Shown here in pieces: positions 27,310 through 35,163 of a stretch of 35,163 nt of DNA (position 1 is the stretch's first letter; each line of letters begins with the position of its first letter). The translations under genes and the position numbers were made by a program. This DNA is from Puniceibacterium sediminis (lineage in GTDB: Bacteria > Pseudomonadota > Alphaproteobacteria > Rhodobacterales > Rhodobacteraceae). Below the pieces are notes generated by a model. The model saw only the letters and a program-made list of their open reading frames with translations, ran no database searches and was not told the origin of the DNA. Where the stretch lies: assembly GCF_900188035.1 (NCBI RefSeq), contig NZ_FZNN01000028.1:1-35163 (forward strand), read 5' to 3'.

Positions 27310-27334
27310 CCTTTGGATCAAGTTTGGGGATGGG

Positions 27335-29122
27335 TCATTCCCCCAGAGCAATCCCCTCGCGGCGAGGATCCGCACCGCCACGCAGACCGTCAGGCCCCAC
27401 CGAAATCGCGTGCAGGCCCGAGTTCATATCCCTCACCGACACTTCATAACCCAACATCTCCAGATCCGGTCCCAACGTTTCCATCGGTGTTCCAGCCTCT
27501 AGGTCAAATGGCCCGAACCGGTTCACCCCGTGCGGCGCTGCAACTGCCTGCTGCACATCCATGCCCCAATCGACAAAAGCGATGACCGCCTGTGTCACAT
27601 ATCCGATAATCCGACTGCCCCCGGGGCTGCCCAGAACCAGCACGGGCTTGCCATCCTTGCGAACGATGGTCGGCGCCATCGAGGATCGCGGCCTTTTGCC
27701 CGGTTCGACACGGTTCGCAATCGGCACACCATCGACGTGTGAGCGGAACGAGAAATCCGTTAGCTCATTGTTGAGCAGGAAACCGTGAACCATGAGGCGA
27801 GAGCCAAAACCGTTCTCGATGGTCGTCGTCATGGATAATGCGTTGCCGTACTGATCGATGATTGAGATATGCGAGGTCGAGGGAAATTCGATACTCTCAT
27901 CCTCGGCCCAGAGGCTGGCATGATCAAAGGCCGGGTTGCCTGCGCTCACCTCTGGCAGGGCATCGTCACCGGCCAGAAGCTGCGAGCGTTCCGCGAGATA
28001 ATCCATGGACACCAGCCCCTTGGTCGGCATGGGCACGAAATCGCTGTCCGCCATATAGCGTCCCCGATCAGCAAAGGCGAGCCGCGAGGCATCACCGATC
28101 AGGCGCCAGGCTTCGGCATCCGCAGGACCCGGCAACTCGTAGCTTCCGAGCATCCCAAGTACCTGACCAACCGTCAACGCCCCCGAAGACGGCGGCCCCA
28201 TGCCACAGACCTCGTGCGCGCGATAGTCGACGCAGACAGCGGGCCGTTCCTTGACCGAATAGATCGCCAGATCGACTGACTCCATCACCCCGGGGTTGCC
28301 CTCTGCACCCTGCACCCGCGCAACGATGTCCTGCGCGATATCGGAGGTGTAGAGTACTCCGGCACCTTCTGCCGCAATGCGTTTCAGCACATCGGCATAG
28401 GGCTGGTTGGTCAGAAGCGATCCCGCCTGCAAGGGCCCACCACCGGGCAGAAAATAGGCAGCCGTGTCGGGAAACTGCGCCAGCCGTTCGCCATCATCCG
28501 CGATCAGTTCGGCCAGCCGGGGCGATACGGCGAACCCCTGCTCTGCCAGAGATATGGCCGGATCGAACAGACCACCCCAGGCCACCTTGCCCCAGCGGTC
28601 ATGTGCCGCCTGCATCAGCGCGGGCGTTCCAGGCACTCCAACGGAACGCCCCCCAACCACAGCATCGAAAAAGCTCAGCGGCGCGCCCGTCTCATCCTGA
28701 AATAACTGCGGCGTGGCCGCCAGAGGCGCGGTTTCGCGCCCGTCCAGAGTGGTGATCTCGCCGCTCTGCCCGTCGTGCCAAACCAAAAACGCACCGCCCC
28801 CGAGGCCCGAGGATTGTGGTTCAACCAGCCCCAGCACCGCCTGGACGGCGATCATGGCATCCGCAGCCGTGCCGCCCTGCCGCAGGACCTCTGCCCCGGC
28901 GGACACCGCATAGGGATTGGCTGCGGAGATCATCCAGTTCTGCGCCCGGACGGGTTTGCCATCGGCCTTGGCGGCCAGCGACGCCGCGACTTGCGCAGAG
29001 ATCGCATCGAAACCGGTCGCATCGGACGCTGGTTCCGGTGCCACCGTGTCCGCCGCCTGCTGAGCACATAATGGCCCGGCCAGAAGCATCACAAAAACAC
29101 TGACAAGTCTCGGGTATCGCAT
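27335..29122 (-). CDS. ggt: Gamma-glutamyltransferase, periplasmic
   Basis: About 595 residues. After a signal peptide (MRYPRLVSVFVMLLAGPLCAQ) comes a complete GGT: the large-subunit segment RQGGTAADAMIAVQAVLGLVEPQSSGLGGGAF, and the autoprocessing site PSTSHISIIDQYGNA, where the Thr at about residue 415 becomes the nucleophile of the small subunit. The oxyanion/substrate segment SSMAPTIV and LGSPGGSRI follow. The enzyme cleaves or transfers gamma-glutamyl groups from glutathione and related peptides. The start is the ATG at 29122, with AAAGG 9 bases upstream; a TTG at 29131 is less likely. Shares a bidirectional terminator with leuA. Confidence 0.95.
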   Translation of the reverse strand: MRYPRLVSVFVMLLAGPLCAQQAADTVAPEPASDATGFDAISAQVAASLAAKADGKPVRAQNWMISAANPYAVSAGAEVLRQGGTAADAMIAVQAVLGLVEPQSSGLGGGAFLVWHDGQSGEITTLDGRETAPLAATPQLFQDETGAPLSFFDAVVGGRSVGVPGTPALMQAAHDRWGKVAWGGLFDPAISLAEQGFAVSPRLAELIADDGERLAQFPDTAAYFLPGGGPLQAGSLLTNQPYADVLKRIAAEGAGVLYTSDIAQDIVARVQGAEGNPGVMESVDLAIYSVKERPAVCVDYRAHEVCGMGPPSSGALTVGQVLGMLGSYELPGPADAEAWRLIGDASRLAFADRGRYMADSDFVPMPTKGLVSMDYLAERSQLLAGDDALPEVSAGNPAFDHASLWAEDESIEFPSTSHISIIDQYGNALSMTTTIENGFGSRLMVHGFLLNNELTDFSFRSHVDGVPIANRVEPGKRPRSSMAPTIVRKDGKPVLVLGSPGGSRIIGYVTQAVIAFVDWGMDVQQAVAAPHGVNRFGPFDLEAGTPMETLGPDLEMLGYEVSVRDMNSGLHAISVGPDGLRGGADPRREGIALGE

Positions 29123-29253
29123 GAAACTCAACCTTTGGGTGTTCGATGTTGCGGAGACCCTAGCACGGCTTTTCCTTGGGCTCTGCCATTAAATTAATGT
29201 TCATGCCCAAAAAATACACAGTCGCCCGAAACCGCCGGACCGTCCCAGCCGGT

Positions 29254-30240
29254 TCAGAGCATTGACGGAACGACCTGATCGGGCGGGCGGTGGCCATCGG
29301 CAAAGGTTTTGATGTTCAGCAACACTTTTTCGCCCATCTCGAGCCGCCCTTCGACCGTGGCAGAGCCCATATGCGGCAACAGGACGACGTTGGGCAGATT
29401 GCGCAGCTCGGGGTTCACATCGACACCCTTTTCATAGACGTCGAGGCCCGCTCCGGCCAACTCCTTGGCTTTCAACATCCGCGCAAGGGCGTTTTCGTCG
29501 ATGACTTCACCACGCGAGGTGTTGACCACCACGGCCGTTGGTTTCATCAGCTTCAACCGCCGCGCATTGAGCAGGTGAAAGGTCGACGGCGTGTGTGGGC
29601 AATTGACCGATATCACGTCCATCCGCGCGACCATCTGGTCAAGGCTTTCCCAGTAGGTGGCGCCAAGCGATTCCTCGACTTCGGGGCGCAGACGGCGGCG
29701 GTTGTGATAATGGATCTGCATGCCAAACGCCTGTGCCCGGCGCGCCACGGCCATACCGATACGGCCCATCCCAAGGATACCCAGCCGCCGCCCGCCAAGC
29801 CGCCCGCCCAGAAAGGCCGTCGGCGCCCAGCCACTCCACGTGCCTGCCTGCATCACGGCCATACCTTCGGGCATGCGCCGCGTCACCGCAAGCAGCAGCG
29901 CCATGGTCATGTCGGCGGTATCTTCTGTTACCACGCCGGGCGTGTTGGACACCAGAATGCCGCGTTGCCGGGCTGTGGCGACGTCGATGTGGTCGATCCC
30001 CGCGCCAAAGTTGGCAATCAGCCGCAGCCTGTCGCCCGCCTGCCCGATCATGCCAGCGTCCAGCACGTCGGTGATCGTCGGGACAAGCACGTCAGCCGAC
30101 TGCATGGCCTGCGCCAGTTCGGTCCGGGTCATTGGCGTGTCGTCAGTGCGCAGCGTTGTTTCGAACAACTCGCACAGCCGCGCCTCGACCGGTTCGGGCA
30201 AGCGTCGCGTCACGACAACACTCAGACGTTTTGATGACAT
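29254..30240 (-). CDS. D-2-hydroxyacid dehydrogenase (glyoxylate/hydroxypyruvate reductase type)
   Basis: About 328 residues, with the NAD(P)-binding motif LGILGMGRIGMAVARRA (about 155-171) and the catalytic residues Arg in NTSRGEVIDE (about 240), Glu in the DVYEKGVDVNPEL region (about 269) and His in LPHMGSAT (about 288). The conserved ANFGAGIDHIDV segment is also present. Such enzymes reduce glyoxylate, hydroxypyruvate or other 2-oxoacids to D-hydroxyacids. The Arg in the NRR stretch after the cofactor strand (HYHNRRR) suggests NADPH preference, which is inference. The ATG at 30240 has GGGGAAG at good spacing; a GTG at 30255 is in frame but has no site. A neutral name is safest. Confidence 0.9.
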   Translation of the reverse strand: MSSKRLSVVVTRRLPEPVEARLCELFETTLRTDDTPMTRTELAQAMQSADVLVPTITDVLDAGMIGQAGDRLRLIANFGAGIDHIDVATARQRGILVSNTPGVVTEDTADMTMALLLAVTRRMPEGMAVMQAGTWSGWAPTAFLGGRLGGRRLGILGMGRIGMAVARRAQAFGMQIHYHNRRRLRPEVEESLGATYWESLDQMVARMDVISVNCPHTPSTFHLLNARRLKLMKPTAVVVNTSRGEVIDENALARMLKAKELAGAGLDVYEKGVDVNPELRNLPNVVLLPHMGSATVEGRLEMGEKVLLNIKTFADGHRPPDQVVPSML

Positions 30241-30346
30241 GCCATGCTTCCCCACTCTATCCCTGCCGTCAGTTTCCCGGCACAGTGCGTCATATCAAGA
30301 CGGGTCACAAGAACCCCGCCGGAAAAACTCTGAGCAGGACAAAAGA

Positions 30347-30862
30347 ATGATCGGTACAATGAAGGGATGGGTTGCGGCAGCCGCCCTGGCACTGGCCGTT
30401 TCTGGCGGCGTCGACGCGGCGCAAGCCGCACAGGAACGCGGCGCGGTGACCAATCTGCCGATTCCCCGCTTTGTTTCGATGAAGGCGTCCGAGGGCAATG
30501 TACGGCGCGGCCCCTCGCTGACCCACCGCATCGATTGGGTCTACAAGAGGCGCGACATGCCACTAGAGGTGACCGCAGAGTACGGCCACTGGCGCCGGGT
30601 GCGCGACCGCGATGGCGCAGGCGGCTGGGTACACTATTCACTGCTGTCGGGCGTCCGCACAGTTCTCGTCGAACAGGACATGCTCGAACTGCATAGCCGC
30701 CCGGAGGATAAGGCACCTGTGGTCGCGAAGCTGGCGCTTGGGGTGATTGCACGGTTGGGCGAATGCGAAACCGACTGGTGTGAGTTGACCGCCGGTGGAT
30801 ATTCCGGCTGGGCGGTCAAGCGGGCAATGTGGGGCGTGGATCCGGCCGAACTGCGCGAATAA
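30347..30862 (+). CDS. Exported bacterial SH3-domain protein
   Basis: This 171-residue protein has a signal peptide (MIGTMKGWVAAAALALAVSG, then GVDAAQA, cleavage about residue 27) and two successive SH3-like segments. The first runs from FVSMKASEGNVRRGPS to GGWVHYSLLSG (about 48-106). The second runs from MLELHSRPEDKAPVVAKL to GYSGWAVKRAMWGVDPAE (about 114-168). This is the SH3_4 type found in exported proteins that probably contact peptidoglycan. Two Cys (ECETDWCEL) may form a disulfide. AGGA precedes the ATG by 8 bases; the frame remains open upstream but there it is antisense to the hydroxyacid dehydrogenase gene. It ends 1 base before the convergent holB stop. Confidence 0.88.
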   Translation: MIGTMKGWVAAAALALAVSGGVDAAQAAQERGAVTNLPIPRFVSMKASEGNVRRGPSLTHRIDWVYKRRDMPLEVTAEYGHWRRVRDRDGAGGWVHYSLLSGVRTVLVEQDMLELHSRPEDKAPVVAKLALGVIARLGECETDWCELTAGGYSGWAVKRAMWGVDPAELRE

Positions 30863-30863
30863 T

Positions 30864-32015
30864 TCAGGCTCCTGCAGGTGCGCGCGCTTGGGTGGCAGCG
30901 CAATCGCGCAGGCGCAGCAGCGAATCCAACACAAGGGCAGTCGGATCGATATTGACGGCCCGCCCGTGCCGCGCACGATCCCCCGAGCTTTGCGCCAGTG
31001 CCGCCCAAGCCCGGCCCGCCATAGGCGTCGGCGCAAGGCGCGACATTGCCTGGGCCTCGCCGCGCGCAGCCTCGGGTACTGGAGGTGCGCCGGTGACCCC
31101 GGTACGGGCAAGTCGAAATACCGCCAGATCCAGCAGCGTGAACAGCAAGTCAAGTCGTTCTTCGCGGCCGCGGGCCGAAACGCTTTCGGCCAGGGCTATC
31201 GCGCGCGGGCGATCGAGATCCGGCAGACTGGCGATCATCGCGATCAGATCGCCATAAAGCTTTAGCCCATCAAGGTTCAGCAGACGCAGGGCTGCGCCAA
31301 CCGATCCTGCGGACAATGCAGCCAGTGCTTCGACCTCTTCCGGGGCGATATCGGCGCCTGCCTGAGCCAACGCCGCCGCCATATCCGGCGCGCTGAGGGG
31401 CGAGAGGCGCAATTCCCGGCATCGCGACCGGATGGTCGGCAGCAAGCGCGACGGCTGATGGCTGATCAGCAGCAGGACCGTCCGGGCGGGCGGCTCTTCC
31501 AGCAGTTTGAGGATGGCGTTGGCAGCACTTGGATTCATTTCGTCCACGCTGTCCACGAGAACGACACGGCGACCGCCATCGGTCGAGGATAGCGCGAAGA
31601 AACTCTTGAGTTCACGCACTTCGTCGACCGTAAGCTGGGTCTTGAGCCGCTTGGCCTTGTCATCCCAGGCACGCCGCACAAGCTTCAGCCCCGGTTCGGA
31701 CAGAGCCAGCGAGCGGCGCATTACGGGATGATCCGGCGGAATGGCAAGTGTTTCGGGCGGCGGCGGCGCACCGAACATCCCGCCGTCATCCGCCGTGTCC
31801 GGCGTTGCCAAAAGAAACCGCGCGATGCGCCAGGCCAGAGTGGCCTTGCCCAGCCCCTGCGGCCCGGTGATCAGCCAGCCGTGATGCAATCGATCAGCCG
31901 CAAAGGCCGACAGAAAGGCCTGCTCTGCCGCCCCCTGCCCGATCAGATCAAGGGTTTCTCGCGGATGCGGCGCCCCTTCGACGCGGTCGGGTTCAGGTCG
32001 GGTATCGTCACTCAT
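30864..32015 (-). CDS. holB: DNA polymerase III delta' subunit
   Basis: This 383-residue AAA+ clamp-loader subunit has a Walker A-like GPQGLGKAT (about 51-59), the NAILKLLEEPP segment (about 167-177) and a sensor-1/SRC-type SRCRELRLSPL (about 198-208) motif; the Walker B-like strand is VVLVDSVDEM. The Zn-binding Cys cluster of the E. coli delta' family is not visible. With tau/gamma and delta it loads the beta clamp. It is translationally coupled to tmk (4-base overlap), a gene order common in bacteria, which supports the identification. Confidence 0.92.
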   Translation of the reverse strand: MSDDTRPEPDRVEGAPHPRETLDLIGQGAAEQAFLSAFAADRLHHGWLITGPQGLGKATLAWRIARFLLATPDTADDGGMFGAPPPPETLAIPPDHPVMRRSLALSEPGLKLVRRAWDDKAKRLKTQLTVDEVRELKSFFALSSTDGGRRVVLVDSVDEMNPSAANAILKLLEEPPARTVLLLISHQPSRLLPTIRSRCRELRLSPLSAPDMAAALAQAGADIAPEEVEALAALSAGSVGAALRLLNLDGLKLYGDLIAMIASLPDLDRPRAIALAESVSARGREERLDLLFTLLDLAVFRLARTGVTGAPPVPEAARGEAQAMSRLAPTPMAGRAWAALAQSSGDRARHGRAVNIDPTALVLDSLLRLRDCAATQARAPAGA

Positions 32016-32659
32016 ACGGCGGCCCTTGCATGTTGGGGCAACGCCGGGGCCACGGCAGCCAACACATCAGCGGCAACTTCCGCCTCGTCCCGGGTGCCGT
32101 CAATCACGCGGATCCTCTCGGGGAACTCCTGCGCCAGCGCCAGAAAACCGGCGCGCATCTGGACCTGCAGATCCTTGCCGAAATCCTCGAACCGTTCCTC
32201 ATGCGTGGCGCGGGCCTTCGCGCGGGCCAGTGCGGCGTCCGGATCCATGTCGATCAGCAGGGTCAGGTCCGGCTCCTGCCCGATCATAAGGGCATGCAAC
32301 GTATCGACTGCCCCCCGCAAATCCCCGCGGGACAGGCCCTGATACATCCGCGTGCTGTCGGCAAAGCGATCACATATCACGATTTTCCCCGCTGCAAGGG
32401 CCGGGCGAATAGTGCGTTCCAGATGGTCGCGCCGTGCGGCTGTGAAAAGCAGCAGTTCCGTTTCTGCCGACCAGCGGTCTGGATCGCCCTGAAGAACCAG
32501 CGCGCGGATTTCTTCAGCGCCGGGCGAACCACCGGGTTCGCGGGTCAACAAAACCTCGTGGCCCAAACCGCGCAAGGTATCGGCCAACTGCCGCGCCTGC
32601 GTGGATTTTCCCGAGCCGTCGATACCTTCTAAACTGACGAATAACCCCGCCGAAGTCAC
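32012..32659 (-). CDS. tmk: Thymidylate kinase
   Basis: This 215-residue enzyme phosphorylates dTMP to dTDP. The P-loop is SLEGIDGSGKSTQ (about 8-20), the DR(Y/F) substrate motif appears as CDRFADSTRMYQG (about 95-107) and the Arg-rich LID segment as LARAKARATHEERFEDFG (about 144-161). Length is normal for the family. It overlaps dacA upstream and holB downstream by 4 bases each, so all three are read from one mRNA and probably are translationally coupled. Confidence 0.96.
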   Translation of the reverse strand: MTSAGLFVSLEGIDGSGKSTQARQLADTLRGLGHEVLLTREPGGSPGAEEIRALVLQGDPDRWSAETELLLFTAARRDHLERTIRPALAAGKIVICDRFADSTRMYQGLSRGDLRGAVDTLHALMIGQEPDLTLLIDMDPDAALARAKARATHEERFEDFGKDLQVQMRAGFLALAQEFPERIRVIDGTRDEAEVAADVLAAVAPALPQHARAAV

Positions 32660-33840
32660 ATCGTCCCCTCAGGCGATATCATCTCTGGTTCAGAGCTAAT
32701 TCGCGCGACCAGCGCCTTGCTGGCGGTCAGCATACGGTTGACAAAGCCGCCCCGGGCCACGGCGCTCTGCGCCACCAGTTGGACCCGATGTTCCGGTAGC
32801 CCCTCGGGGCGGACGATCAGTTCGGCCAATTGCGCACCCTCCGCGATTGGGGCCTGAAGCGGCCCGGTATAGACCACCTCGGCCTCAAGCGGAGCACCGG
32901 TCAGGGTCGGCAGCAGCAGGCTCACATCTTCCTTGGTGACAAGTCCTACGCTGTCCTGCGCCCCGTTCCAGACCTGCGCCGTAGCGACAGTCTTGCCTGC
33001 GGTGGTGATCTGCTTTTCAGCAAACTGACGGAACGCCCAGTTCACGACCGCCTCGGATTCTTCGGCGCGCGCGCGCGCACTGTCCAGCCCGGTCATAGAA
33101 AAGATGATCCGCCGCCCGCCTTGCTGGGCAGATCCGACAAGGCCATAGCCCGCCTCAGAGGTGTGCCCGGTCTTGAGCCCGTCCGCCCCGATCCCGAGTC
33201 CCAGAAGCGGGTTCCTGTTGGTCGAATTCTGCGGCGCGCGACCATCGAACTCGAACTTTTGTTCAGCAAAGATCGGATAGAAATCAGGATAGTCGCGAAT
33301 AATATGGCTGGCGAGAAGGGTCAGATCGCGCATCGACATCAGATGCCCCTCGGCCGGCCACCCGTTCGAATTCTTGAAGGTCGAACCAGTCATACCCATC
33401 TGGCGCGCGCGCCGCGTCATCAGTTCGGCAAAACCCGCCTCTGTCCCATCCGGACTTAGCGCCTCGGCGATCACCGCGCAGGCATCGTTGCCTGACAGAA
33501 CGATGATGCCGCGCAGCAGATCCGCGACGAGGACCCGGTCAGTCGTGTCCAGAAACATGGTCGAACCGCTATATGACATCGCGTGGCTCGACACTGGCAG
33601 GCGCTCTTCAAGGCTCAGCCGACCGTCCCTGATCGCCTCGAATGCCATATAAAGCGTCATCAGCTTGGACATTGATGCAGGCGGCAGCGACTGATCGGCA
33701 TTCTTTGCCAGCAGCACGGTGCCAGTGGATTGGTCCAGCACAAAGGCCGCCCGGGCACGGGTGTCGAAAGCCTGTGCCGATCCGGCCAGAAGGGCCGCGA
33801 CCGAAACTCCGGCAATGACCAAGCGAAGGGTCGGGATCAT
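32656..33840 (-). CDS. dacA: D-alanyl-D-alanine carboxypeptidase (PBP5/6 family)
   Basis: About 394 residues. A signal peptide (MIPTLRLVIAGVSVAALLAG, then SAQAF) precedes a low-molecular-weight penicillin-binding domain with the three active-site motifs: S-x-x-K as SMSK (about 57-60), S-x-N as SGN (about 116-118) and K-T-G in GLKTGHTSEAGYG (about 222). A PBP5 C-terminal domain (about 270-360) follows. The C-terminal GGFVNRMLTASKALVARI looks like the amphipathic membrane anchor. It trims the terminal D-Ala of peptidoglycan stem peptides. I chose the ATG at 33840 with GGAG 8 bases upstream over in-frame starts further up. First gene of dacA-tmk-holB. Confidence 0.94.
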   Translation of the reverse strand: MIPTLRLVIAGVSVAALLAGSAQAFDTRARAAFVLDQSTGTVLLAKNADQSLPPASMSKLMTLYMAFEAIRDGRLSLEERLPVSSHAMSYSGSTMFLDTTDRVLVADLLRGIIVLSGNDACAVIAEALSPDGTEAGFAELMTRRARQMGMTGSTFKNSNGWPAEGHLMSMRDLTLLASHIIRDYPDFYPIFAEQKFEFDGRAPQNSTNRNPLLGLGIGADGLKTGHTSEAGYGLVGSAQQGGRRIIFSMTGLDSARARAEESEAVVNWAFRQFAEKQITTAGKTVATAQVWNGAQDSVGLVTKEDVSLLLPTLTGAPLEAEVVYTGPLQAPIAEGAQLAELIVRPEGLPEHRVQLVAQSAVARGGFVNRMLTASKALVARISSEPEMISPEGTM

Positions 33841-33975
33841 GGCGGTAACTCCTTGCATTTCAGCGACAAGCACCCTCGCACTTGGCCAGAGCGCGGTGGG
33901 TTTCCTGCGATCAACTTTGGTCGGCGCAGGCGCAAATCAAGCCCGTTTGCCTGATCGACTTGATCAGCATTCACC

Positions 33976-35070
33976 TTAACCCCTCGCCGCGCCCAAGAAA
34001 AGGCCGCAGCACAGCACAGACAGAAATTCCTGTGCCCGCACTTTCAGAATCGCAAAAGGCGGTCTAAAGGCATCCGAACCGGAGGTTTGGCAGAGTGGTC
34101 GAATGCGGCGGTCTTGAAAACCGTTGGGCGTGAGAGCGTCCCCAGGGTTCGAATCCCTGAGCCTCCGCCACTCACGAACAAAAGTGGGCACCGAAGAACG
34201 GTTTGCCTGAGGTCTGGTTACGGCTCTTTCAAAATTTGAACGCTGCCCCATGATGGTTATGCAGTCCTCACCCACGACTATTTTGTCAACAAGAGCACGC
34301 AGGAGAGCTTTTTTTGCCGGTACTGAACCTCCTGAAAAAACTTTTGACATAGCGTTCACGAAGCCGGATATTTTTGCATGATCGATTTGGGCTTCAGGCT
34401 CAAATTCGGCAGCAACCTGATCTCGCTGCAGGCGAAAATTTTTGAGATTCTCGTTTGCTTCAAGGAAACGTTTTTTGAAGTCTGGGTCGGAAGCTTTCAC
34501 CATGCCCTCCTGAACCAGAGTGTACAGATTGTCGGCCACGCGTTGCGCCACGATGACCTCGGTCTCTCTTGCCGCAAGGTTTTTGGCTATCTTTTCGTGA
34601 GATTGACTCTGGCGGTTCGACAGAGGCGCAAGGATATCGGTTACTGCCTCAACGGACAGGAAGTTTTTCTCCAAGCACTTAATAATCAGGTCGTCGAAAT
34701 CCATCATAGGTACGCTTCGGCCAGCGCAGCTTTTCACACCTGTTCGCATTTTGTGTGAGCAAGAATAATACTTGTAAGCGCCGCCCTTCCCTGTGCGCAT
34801 GGTCATAGAATTTCCACAGTTGGGGCACTTGCATAAACCGGTCAGAAGGACCGGACCAGTAACCACACGCGGCGGCGTTTTTTTGGGATTCCTTTCAGTC
34901 AGTGTGCTCTGCACCACGTCAAATTCAGGCTTTGAAATAAGCGCAGGCACCTTCATAGGAACCTCACAGCCACCATCTTGAGCACTTTTAAAGATAGAAT
35001 TGCCATAGCAGGTGGGATCCCGAAGCATACGCTGCAGAACGCTTATTCCCCACTTTTTACCTTGCCGAGG
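33976..35070 (-). pseudogene. 3' part of a large serine recombinase, interrupted by an IS
   Basis: About 364 codons remain. The part read first (WGISVLQRMLRDPTCYGN) is the recombinase domain core that normally follows the catalytic resolvase domain. A zinc ribbon (CKCPNCGNSMTM...YYSCSHK...CAG, about 78-118) and a coiled-coil region (about 155-230, SHEKIAKNLAARE onward) follow. The N-terminal resolvase domain with its catalytic Ser is missing: upstream of 35070 the sequence turns into an IS end and the frame stops at 35103-35101. The last about 65 codons run antisense through tRNA-Ser and into host DNA before dacA, so the present C-terminus is a junction product. Composition is AT-richer than the core genes. 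Confidence 0.85.
34081..34170 (+). tRNA. tRNA-Ser(UGA)
   Basis: GGAGGTT (34081-34087) pairs with AGCCTCC (34160-34166), followed by discriminator G and an encoded CCA. The anticodon loop CTTGAAA has anticodon TGA. A long variable arm (about 34124-34142) marks a class II serine tRNA, and GGTTCGAATCC is the T arm. It is the apparent insertion point of the element carrying the serine recombinase. Confidence 0.95.
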
Positions 35071-35163
35071 CATTGTTGCACAACTCTGACTATGGACGAT
35101 TCACAACGTGAATCTATGCGGTTAGAGGGTCTTTATGAGCAAGCCACCTCCCGCCCGCTACCG
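35069..35163 (+). mobile_element. Left end of an IS5-family-like insertion sequence
   Basis: The recombinase coding sequence stops abruptly at GGCATTGTTGCACAACTC (from 35069), which resembles terminal inverted repeats of IS5-group elements from alphaproteobacteria, followed 66 bases later by a transposase start. The right end is outside the window, so neither the matching inverted repeat nor the target duplication can be checked. Confidence 0.7.
35135..35163 (+). CDS. Start of an IS5-family transposase (truncated by window edge)
   Basis: Only nine complete codons are visible, MSKPPPARY, matching the P-P-x-R-Y-R-T-T-N-W type opening of IS5-family transposases. GAGGG precedes the ATG by 6 bases. 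Its catalytic DDE domain is outside the window. Confidence 0.65.

Noticed and set aside
29720-30346. Long N-terminal extension of the SH3 protein
   Set aside because: Antisense to the hydroxyacid dehydrogenase; the ATG at 30347 has a ribosome binding site and begins a signal peptide.

Overview
The window is chromosomal DNA from an alphaproteobacterium, most likely a Rhodobacterales (Roseobacter-group) marine bacterium. Evidence for this is the high-GC coding with tight, overlapping gene pairs, the protein flavour (GcvP, LeuA, NadE, GltX without cysteines), a tandem glycine riboswitch ahead of gcvT, and a leucine-rich leader peptide ahead of leuA. Taxonomy is inferred from sequence character only. 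Most of the window is ordinary core genome; the two ends look acquired.

Left end (1-1193): a 5'-truncated, AT-richer gene of unknown function, then about 670 bases without a gene. That stretch holds inverted repeats, two overlapping (mutually exclusive) hairpins and four CCATACG repeats spaced exactly 11 bp apart, upstream of a cspA-type cold shock gene. 1194-8657: cold shock protein, an L,D-transpeptidase-fold protein, a geranylgeranyl-reductase-family flavoprotein, a small membrane protein, a TesA-like esterase divergent from a YbbA/YbbP-type ABC transporter, and an inositol-monophosphatase-family phosphatase.

8749-13650 is the glycine cleavage operon on the minus strand (promoter, tandem glycine riboswitch, gcvT, gcvH, gcvP). 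GcvT carries an unusual Cys/His-rich N-terminal extension. 13821-23633 holds a ChaC/gamma-glutamylcyclotransferase-like gene overlapping a DUF2254 membrane protein, then a MATE transporter, gltX, an MFS transporter, RNA 2',3'-cyclic phosphodiesterase (thpR), a small zincin, a glycosyltransferase and glutamine-dependent nadE.

23791-27308: a secreted protein made of 18 consecutive 23-residue MORN repeats, followed by leuA with a 38-codon leader peptide ending in a leucine run and an attenuator-like RNA structure. 27335-33840: gamma-glutamyltransferase, a D-2-hydroxyacid dehydrogenase, an SH3-domain exported protein, and the overlapping dacA-tmk-holB operon.

Right end (33976-35163): a tRNA-Ser(UGA) with the 3' part of a large serine recombinase pointing at it and reading antisense through it. 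The recombinase is cut off by what looks like the end of an IS5-family element whose transposase starts at 35135. This is the edge of a degraded genomic island. No complete new defence or biosynthetic system is visible; the most interesting signals are the leuA leader architecture, the helically phased repeats, the GcvT extension and the tRNA-Ser/recombinase/IS junction.
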